64,000 nucleotides of DNA from Cavia porcellus (taxonomy: Eukaryota > Chordata > Mammalia > Rodentia > Caviidae): contig NW_026947623.1 of NCBI RefSeq assembly GCF_034190915.1, positions 124,001-188,000 on the forward strand, given 5' to 3'. The notes beneath the pieces are model-generated. The model saw nothing but the letters and a program-made list of their open reading frames with translations. It did not search any database and had not been told where the DNA came from. Of the stretch, positions 56,401 through 64,000 are shown piece after piece. Both the position numbers and the translations under genes were made by a program. Within the stretch, counting starts at the first letter, position 1. Every line of letters starts with the position of its first letter.

Positions 56401-56809
56401 ATGTAATACACACCCATACATTGCGCACCACCCTGTGATGTTTTTCTCACTCCTGCTAGTGAATGTAATGTAACACACACCCATACAATGCGCACCACCC
56501 CGTGATGTTTTTCTCACTCCTGCTAGTGAATGTAATGTAACACACACCCATACAATGCGTACCACCCTGTGATGTTTTTCTCACTCCTGCTAGTGAATGT
56601 AATGTAACACACACCCATACAATGCGCACCACCCCGTGATGTTTTTCTCACTCCTGCTAGTGAATGTAATGTAACACACACCCATACAATGCGCACCACC
56701 CCGTGATGTTTTTCTCACTCCTACTAGTGAATGTAATGTAACACACACCCATACAATGCGCACCACCCCGTGATGTTTTTCTCATTCCTACCTGTGAATG
56801 TAATGTAAC
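53401..56809. repeat. Diverged third copy related to the 2811-bp unit
   Basis: The same marker series occurs (CCGCGTG or CCGCATG, CCTAGTAGTG, GAATATAATG, TTTTCTCATTCC, TTTTGCTCA, CACAGCCAT) beginning near 54.29 and 55.36 kb, here 1071 bp apart instead of 870. It has its own lesions: a 1-bp deletion at about 53827 (CACCCCTGATG) and a 3-bp deletion near 54097 (GCGTGTTTTTC). The CCTGCAAGTGAATG monomer near 56250 corresponds to those at 50.1 and 52.9 kb. Confidence 0.76.
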
Positions 56810-59800
56810 ACACACCCATACAATGCGCACCACCCCGTGATGTTTTTCTCACTCCTACTAGTGAATCTAATGTAACACACACCCATACAATGCGCACCAC
56901 CACGTGATGTTTTTCTCACTCCTGCCAGTGAATGTAATGTAACACACACCCATACAATGCGCACCACCCCATGATGTTTTTCTCACTCCTGCTAGTGAAT
57001 CTAATGTAACACACACCCATACAATGCGCACCACCCCGTGATGTTTTTCTCACTCCTGCTAGTGAATGTAATGTAACACACACCCATACAATGCGCACCA
57101 CCCCGTGATGTTTTGCTCACTCCAACTAGTGAATGTAATGTAACACACACCCATACAATGCGCACCACCCCGTGATGTTTTTCTCACTCCTAATGTAACA
57201 CACACCCATACAATGCGCACCACCCTGTGATGTTTTTCTCACTCCTACTAGTGAATGTAATGTAACACACACCCATACAATGCGCACCACCCCGTGATGT
57301 TTTTCTCACTCCTACTAGTGAATGTAATGTAACACACACCCATACAATGCGCATCACCCCGTGATGTTTTTCTCACTCCTTCTAGTGAATGTAATGTAAC
57401 ACACACCCATACAATGCGCACCACCCCGTGATGTTTTTCTCACTCCTACTAGTGAATGTAATGTAACACACACCCATACAATGCGCACCACCCCGTGATG
57501 TTTTTCTCACTCCTACTAGTGAATGTAATGTAACACACACCCATACAATGCGCACCACCCTGTGATGTTTTTCTCACTCCTACTGGTGAATGTAATGTAA
57601 CACACACCCATACAATGCGCACCACCCCGTGATGTTTTTCTCACTCCTACTATTGAATCTAATGTAACACACACCCATACAATGCGCACCACCCCGAGAT
57701 GTTTTTCTCACTCCTGCTAGTGAATGTAATGTAACACACACCAATTCAATGCGCACCACCCCGTGATGTTTTTCTCACTCCTACGAGTGAATGTAATGTA
57801 ACACACACCCATACAATGCGCAGCACCCCGTGATGTTTTTCTCACTCCTACTAGTGAATCTAATGTAACACACACCCATACAATGGGCACCACCCTGTGA
57901 TGTTTTTCTCACTCCTACTAGTGAATGTAACGTAACACACACCCATACAATGCGCACCACCCCGTGATGTTTTTCTCACTCCTACTAGTGAATCTAATGT
58001 AACACACACGATTACAATGCGCACCACCCCGAGATGTTTTTCTCACTCCTACTAGTGAATGTAATGTAACACACACCCATACAATGCGCACCACCCCGTG
58101 ATGTTTTTCTCACTCCTACGAGTGAATGTAATGTAACACACACCCATACAATGCGCACCACCCCGTGATGTTTTTCTCACTCCTAGTAGTGAATCTAATG
58201 TAACACACACCCATACAATGCGCACCACCCCGTGATGTTTTTCTCACTCCTGCTATTGAATGTAATGTAACACACACCCATACAATGCGCACCACCCCAC
58301 GATGTTTTTCTCACTCCTGCTAGTGAATCTAATGTAACAGACACGCATACAATGCGCACCACCCCGTGATGTTTTTCTCACTCTGCTAGTGAATCTAAAG
58401 TAACACACACGCATACAATGCGCACCACCACGTGATGTTTTTCTCACTCCTGCTAGTGAATCTAATGTAACACACACCCATACAATGCGCACCACCCCGT
58501 GATGTTTTTCTCACTCCTGCTAGTGAATGTAATGTAACACACACCCATACAGTGCGCACCACCCCGTGATGTTTTTCTCACTCCTGCTAGTGAATGTAAT
58601 GTAACACACACCCATACAATGCGCACCACCCCGTGATGTTTTTCTCACTCCTACTAGTGAATGTAATGTAACACACACCCATGCAATGCGCACCACCCCG
58701 TGATGTTTTTCTCACTCCTACTAGTGAATCTAATGTAACACACACCCATACAATGCGCACCACCCCGTGATGTTTTTATCACTCCTACTAGTGAATGTAA
58801 TGTAACACACACCCATACAATGCGCACCACCCCGTGATGTTTTTCTCACTGCTACTAGTGAATGTAATGTAACACACACCCATACAATGCGCACCACCCC
58901 GTGATGTTTTTCTCACTCCTGCTAGTGAATCTAATGTAACACACACCCATACAATGCGCACCACCCCGTGATGTTTTTCTCGCTCCTGCTAGTGAATCTA
59001 ATGTAACACACACCCATACAATGCGCACCACCGCGTGATGTTTTTCTCACTCCTGCTAGTGAATGTAATGTAACACACACCCATACAATGCGCACCACCC
59101 CGTGATGTTTTTCTCACTCCTACTATTGAATGTAATGTAACACACACCCATACAATGCGCACCACCCCGTGATGTTTTTCTCACTCCTACTATTGAATGT
59201 AATGTAACACACACCCATACAATGTGCACCACCCCGTGATGTTTTTCTCACTCCTACTAGTGAATGTAATGTAACACACACCCATACAATGTGCACCACC
59301 CCGTGATGTTTTTCTCACTCCTACTAGTGAATCTAATGTAACACACACCCATACAATGCGCACCACCCCCAGATGTTTTTCTCACTCCTACTAGTGAATG
59401 TAATGTAACACACACCCATACAATGCGCACCACCACGTGATGTTTTTCTCACTCCTACCTGTGAATGTAATGTAACACACACCCATACAATGCGCACCAC
59501 CCCGTGATGTTTTTCTCACTCCTACTAGTGAATGTAATGTAACACACACCCATACAATGCGCACCACCCCGTGATGTTTTGCTCACTCCAACTAGTGAAT
59601 GTAATGTAACACACACCCATACAATGCGCACCACCCCGTGATGTTTTTCTCACTCCTAATGTAACACACACCCATACAATGCGCACCACCCTGTGATGTT
59701 TTTCTCACTCCTACTAGTGAATGTAATGTAACACACACCCATACAATGCGCACCACCCCGTGATGTTTTTCTCACTCCTTCTAGTGAATGTAATGTAACA

Positions 59801-61206
59801 CACACCCATACAATGCGCACCACCCCGTGATGTTTTTCTCACTCCTACTAGTGAATGTAATGTAACACACACCCATACAATGCGCACCACCCCGTGATGT
59901 TTTTCTCACTCCTACTAGTGAATGTAATGTAACACACACCCATACAATGCGCACCACCCTGTGATGTTTTTCTCACTCCTACTGGTGAATGTAATGTAAC
60001 ACACACCCAAACAATGCGCACCACCCCGTGATGTTTTTCTCACTCCTACTATTGAATCTAATGTAACACACACCCATACAATGCGCACCACCCCGAGATG
60101 TTTTTCTCACTCCTGCTAGTGAATGTAATGTAACACACACCCAAACAATGCGCACCACCCCGTGATGTTTTTCTCACTCCTACGAGTGAATGTAATGTAA
60201 CACACACCCATACAATGCGCAGCACCCCGTGATGTTTTTCTCACTCCTACTAGTGAATCTAATGTAACACACACCCATACAATGGGCACCACCCTGTGAT
60301 GTTTTTCTCACTCCTACTAGTGAATGTAACGTAACACACACCCATACAATGCGCACCACCCCGTGATGTTTTTCTCACTCCTACTAGTGAATCTAATGTA
60401 ACACACACGATTACAATGCGCACCACCCCGAGATGTTTTTCTCACTCCTACTAGTGAATGTAATGTAACACACACCCATACAATGCGCACCACCCCGTGA
60501 TGTTTTTCTCACTCCTACGAGTGAATGTAATGTAACACACACCCATACAATGCGCACCACCCCGTGATGTTTTTCTCACTCCTAGTAGTGAATCTAATGT
60601 AACACACACCCATACAATGCGCACCACCCCGTGATGTTTTTCTCACTCCTGCTAGTGAATGTAATGTAACACACACCCATACAATGCGCACCACCCCGTG
60701 ATGTTTTTCTCACTCCTACTAGTGAATCTAATGTAACACACACCCATACAACGCGCACCACCCCGTGATGTTTTTCTCACTCCTGCCAGTGAATTTAATG
60801 TAACACACACCCATACAATGCGCACCACCCCGTGATGTTTTTCTCACTCCTGCTAGTGAATCTAATGTAACACACACCCATACAATGCGCACCACCCCGT
60901 GATGTTTTTCTCACTCCTGCTAGTGAATGTAATGTAACACACACCCATACAATGCGCACCACCCCGTGATGTTTTTCTCACTCCTGCTAGTGAATCTAAT
61001 GTAACACACACCCATACAATGCGCACCACCCCGTGATGTTTTTGTCACTCCTGCTAGTGAATGTAATGTAACACACACCCATACAATGCGCACCACCCCG
61101 TGATGCATTTCTCCCTCCTGCTAGTGAATGTAATGTAATACACACCCATACAATGCGCACCACCCCGTGATGTTTTTCTCACTCCTACTAGTGAATCTAA
61201 TGTAAC
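56810..61206. repeat. Higher-order repeat, 4397-bp unit, copy 1
   Basis: Landmarks recur 4397 bp on: the CCTGCCAGTG monomer (56923/61320), TTTTGCTCACTCCAAC (57111/61508), and a 12-bp-deleted monomer CTCCTAATGTAAC (57189/61586). A partial internal duplication at offset 2466 repeats the TTTTGCTCAC and deleted monomers at 59577 and 59655. After a one-monomer loss in the second sub-copy, it continues through TCTAAT, GAGATG, GCAGCACC, AATGGGCACC and GTAACGTAAC monomers. Confidence 0.83.
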
Positions 61207-64000
61207 ACACACCCATACAATGCGCACCACCCCGTGATGTTTTTCTCACTCCTACTAGTGAATCTAATGTAACACACACCCATACAATGCGCACCACCAC
61301 GTGATGTTTTTCTCACTCCTGCCAGTGAATGTAATGTAACACACACCCATACAATGCGCACCACCCCATGATGTTTTTCTCACTCCTGCTAGTGAATCTA
61401 ATATAACACACACCCATACAATGCGCACCACCCCGTGATGTTTTTCTCACTCCTGCTAGTGAATGTAATGTAACACACACCCGTACAATGCGCACCACCC
61501 CGTGATGTTTTGCTCACTCCAACTAGTGAATGTAATGTAACACACACCCATACAATGCGCACCACCCCGTGATGTTTTTCTCACTCCTAATGTAACACAC
61601 ACCCATACAATGCGCACCACCCTGTGATGTTTTTCTCACTCCTACTAGTGAATGTAATGTAACACACACCCATACAATGCGCACCACCCCGTGATGTTTT
61701 TCTCACTCCTACTAGTGAATGTAATGTAACACACACCCATACAATGCGCATCACCCCGTGATGTTTTTCTCACTCCTTCTAGTGAATGTAATGTAACACA
61801 CACCCATACAATGCGCACCACCCCGTGATGTTTTTCTCACTCCTACTAGTGAATGTAATGTAACACACACCCATACAATGCGCACCACCCCGTGATGTTT
61901 TTCTCACTCCTACTAGTGAATGTAATGTAACACACACCCATACAATGCGCACCACCCTGTGATGTTTTTCTCACTCCTACTGGTGAATGTAATGTAACAC
62001 ACACCCATACAATGCGCACCACCCCGTGATGTTTTTCTCACTCCTACTATTGAATCTAATGTAACACACACCCATACAATGCGCACCACCCCGAGATGTT
62101 TTTCTCACTCCTGCTAGTGAATTTAATGTAACACACACCCATTCAATGCGCACCACCCCGTGATGTTTTTCTCACTCCTACGAGTGAATGTAATGTAACA
62201 CACACCCATACAATGCGCAGCACCCCGTGATGTTTTTCTCACTCCTACTAGTGAATCTAATGTAACACACACCCATACAATGGGCACCACCCTGTGATGT
62301 TTTTCTCACTCCTACTAGTGAATGTAACGTAACACACACCCATACAATGCGCACCACCCCGTGATGTTTTTCTCACTCCTACTAGTGAATCTAATGTAAC
62401 ACACACGATTACAATGCGCACCACCCCGAGATGTTTTTCTCACTCCTACTAGTGAATGTAATGTAACACACACCCATACAATGCGCACCACCCCGTGATG
62501 TTTTTCTCACTCCTACGAGTGAATGTAATGTAACACACACCCATACAATGCGCACCACCCCGTGATGTTTTTCTCACTCCTAGTAGTGAATCTAATGTAA
62601 CACACACCCATACAATGCGCACCACCCCGTGATGTTTTTCTCACTCCTGCTTGAATGTAATGTAACACACACCCATACAATGTGCACCACCCCACGATGT
62701 TTTTCTCACTCCTGCTAGTGAATCTAATGTAACAGACACGCATACAATGCGCACCACCCCGTGATGTTTTTCTCACTCTGCTAGTGAATCTAAAGTAACA
62801 CACACGCATACAATGCGCACCACCACGTGATGTTTTTCTCACTCCTGCTAGTGAATCTAATGTAACACACACCCATACAATGCGCACCACCCCGTGATGT
62901 TTTTCTCACTCCTGCTAGTGAATGTAATGTAACACACACCCATACAGTGCGCACCACCCCGTGATGTTTTTCTCACTCCTGCTAGTGAATGTAATGTAAC
63001 ACACACCCATACAATGCGCACCACCCCGTGATGTTTTTCTCACTCCTACTAGTGAATGTAATGTAACACACACCCATGCAATGCGCACCACCCCGTGATG
63101 TTTTTCTCACTCCTACTAGTGAATCTAATGTAACACACACCCATACAATGCGCACCACCCCGTGATGTTTTTCTCACTCCTAGTAGTGAATGTAATGTAA
63201 CACACACCCATACAATGCGCACCACCCCGTGATGTTTTTCTCACTGCTACTAGTGAATGTAATGTAACACACACCCATACAATGCGCACTACCCCGTGAT
63301 GTTTTTCTCACTCCTGCTAGTGAATCTAATGTAACACACACCCATACAATGCGCACCACCCCGTGATGTTTTTCTCGCTCCTGCTAGTGAATCTAATGTA
63401 ACACACACCCATACAATGCGCACCACCGCGTGATGTTTTTCTCACTCCTGCTAGTGAATGTAATGTAACACACACCCATACAATGCGCACCACCCCGTGA
63501 TGTTTTTCTCACTCCTGCTATTGAATGTAATGTAACACACACCCATACAATGCGCACCACCCCGTGATGTTTTTCTCACTCCTACTATTGAATGTAATGT
63601 AACACACACCCATACAATGTGCACCACCCCGTGATGTTTTTCTCACTCCTACTAGTGAATGTAATGTAACACACACCCATACAATGTGCACCACCCCGTG
63701 ATGTTTTTCTCACTCCTACTAGTGAATCTAATGTAACACACACCCATACAATGCGCACCACCCCCAGATGTTTTTCTCACTCCTACTAGTGAATGTAATG
63801 TAACACACACCCATACAATGCGCACCACCACGTGATGTTTTTCTCACTCCTACCTGTGAATGTAATGTAACACACACCCATACAATGCGCACCACCCCGT
63901 GATGTTTTTCTCACTCCTACTAGTGAATGTAATGTAACACACACCCATACAATGCGCACCACCCCGTGATGTTTTGCTCACTCCAACTAGTGAATGTAAT
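61207..64000. repeat. Higher-order repeat, 4397-bp unit, copy 2 (cut by window end)
   Basis: Collinear with 56810-59600. The offset falls from 4397 to 4395 after a 2-bp deletion near 62650 (CCTGCTTGAATG). The TTTTGCTCACTCCAAC monomer at 63972, just before the window end, matches 59577. The copy therefore continues beyond the window. The AACAGACACGCATAC and CACTCTGCTAG monomers (1-bp deletion) of copy 1 are kept. Confidence 0.83.

Larger units (their letters stand above)
1..64000. repeat. 67-bp satellite DNA array filling the window
   Basis: A 67-bp monomer repeats head to tail from the first to the last base, about 950 units, with no change of orientation. The most constant parts are GTAATGTAACACACACCCAT, the stretch ATACAATGCGCACCACCCC, and GATGTTT.TCTCAC. 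Most changes are single substitutions; the commonest are C or T in TTT(C/T)TCTCAC, GCTACT/CCTACT/CCTGCT, and GAATGTAATG/GAATCTAATG. Indels are rare and mostly 1-5 bp. Base composition is skewed to C over G on the + strand. No promoter, terminator, tRNA, rRNA or protein-coding gene is visible. The family is not one I recognise. A centromeric, pericentromeric or subtelomeric role is an inference from size and organisation only. Confidence 0.97.

Noticed and set aside
62513..62890. Longest reading frame (125 codons, minus strand)
   Set aside because: It is longer only because 1-2-bp deletions (near 62650 and 62779) move the stop-bearing frame out of phase. Its counterpart in the other 4397-bp copy (58253-58495) is shorter for the same reason. 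It is not conserved as a protein.
18485..63840. CACGTGAT in scattered monomers (near 18490, 19834, 21449, 42696, 61297) as centromere CDEI-like or E-box sites
   Set aside because: It arises by a single C-to-A change in the highly variable CCCCGTGATG site and is spread by duplication. No AT-rich CDEII or CDEIII accompanies it.
1..64000. Many minus-strand open reading frames of 60-125 residues
   Set aside because: They are the three phases of a 67-bp repeat read through a strand with stops in one frame only. Starts are mostly GTG, lengths follow from indels that shift frame, and neighbouring frames encode the same DNA. No signal, domain or start context is visible.
1..64000. CRISPR-like array of direct repeats
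   Set aside because: There are no unique spacers; the whole 67-bp period is repeated, and no associated genes are present.
1..64000. Telomeric repeat
   Set aside because: No TTAGGG or other short telomere unit is present. CACACACCC resembles C1-3A telomere sequence only within a 67-bp context.
1..64000. CENP-B box
   Set aside because: No match to the TTCG....A..CGGG core was found in either monomer family.
1..64000. tRNA, rRNA, riboswitch or promoter elements
   Set aside because: No cloverleaf, conserved rRNA segment, TATA box or terminator was seen. Any chance match recurs with every monomer.

Overview
The whole 64 kb window is one tandem satellite-DNA array. I found no supportable gene, RNA gene, transposon, CRISPR array or unique sequence. 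The basic unit is a 67-bp monomer, always in the same orientation, repeated roughly 950 times (64000/67). From position 1 it reads in pieces: CAATGCGCACCACCCC, GTGATGTTTCTCTCAC, TGCTACTAGTGAATG, TAATGTAACACACACCCATA. It is about 46% GC, with about twice as many C as G on the + strand (21 C to 10 G in monomer 1) and two CpGs per monomer. Arrays of this size and nested organisation are typical of eukaryotic centromeric, pericentromeric or subtelomeric heterochromatin in a long-read assembly. I do not recognise the monomer and cannot name the lineage.

The array is built from higher-order repeats, recognised by variant monomers that recur at fixed distances. From left to right: 1-594 lead-in; a near-identical 5492-bp tandem duplication (595-6086 and 6087-11578); a 4154-bp duplication, second copy partial (11579-15731 and 15732-~18770); a 5057-bp tandem duplication (~19067-24123 and ~24124-29180), each copy holding an internal 1557-bp duplication; a shorter third relative (~30000-33370); an 801-bp partial duplication (33371-34450); a mosaic with four dispersed copies of one variant block (36.0-41.4 kb); a 1148-bp tandem duplication (~42155-44450); a 1876-bp register duplication (~45040-47914); a 2811-bp duplication with an internal 870-bp duplication (~47915-53400) and a diverged third copy (~53400-56810); and a 4397-bp duplication (~56810-61206 and 61207 to the window end, incomplete).

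The only sequence that is not the 67-bp monomer is a 121-122-bp element found 13 times, all between 21.2 and 44.7 kb. Read in register, it is a pair of strongly diverged satellite units (70 + 73 bp). They keep the box ACCACCCCG..TG.TTTTC of the 67-bp monomer but replace the rest with another sequence that shares ATCCTACATTGCCACT between its two halves. So a second, related monomer family is embedded in the array and travels with the higher-order repeats.

Monomer subfamilies change along the window. Monomers with TTTCTCTCAC dominate the left third, TTTTTCTCAC dominates the right, and CCTGCTAGTG with GAATCTAATG becomes common only after about 44.9 kb, directly beyond the last diverged element. 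Short minus-strand reading frames exist throughout, but they follow from the repeat itself (67 is not a multiple of 3; stops fall in one frame only) and are not annotated as genes. Boundaries of higher-order copies are by-eye estimates, good to about one monomer, because recombination between identical monomers hides exact junctions.
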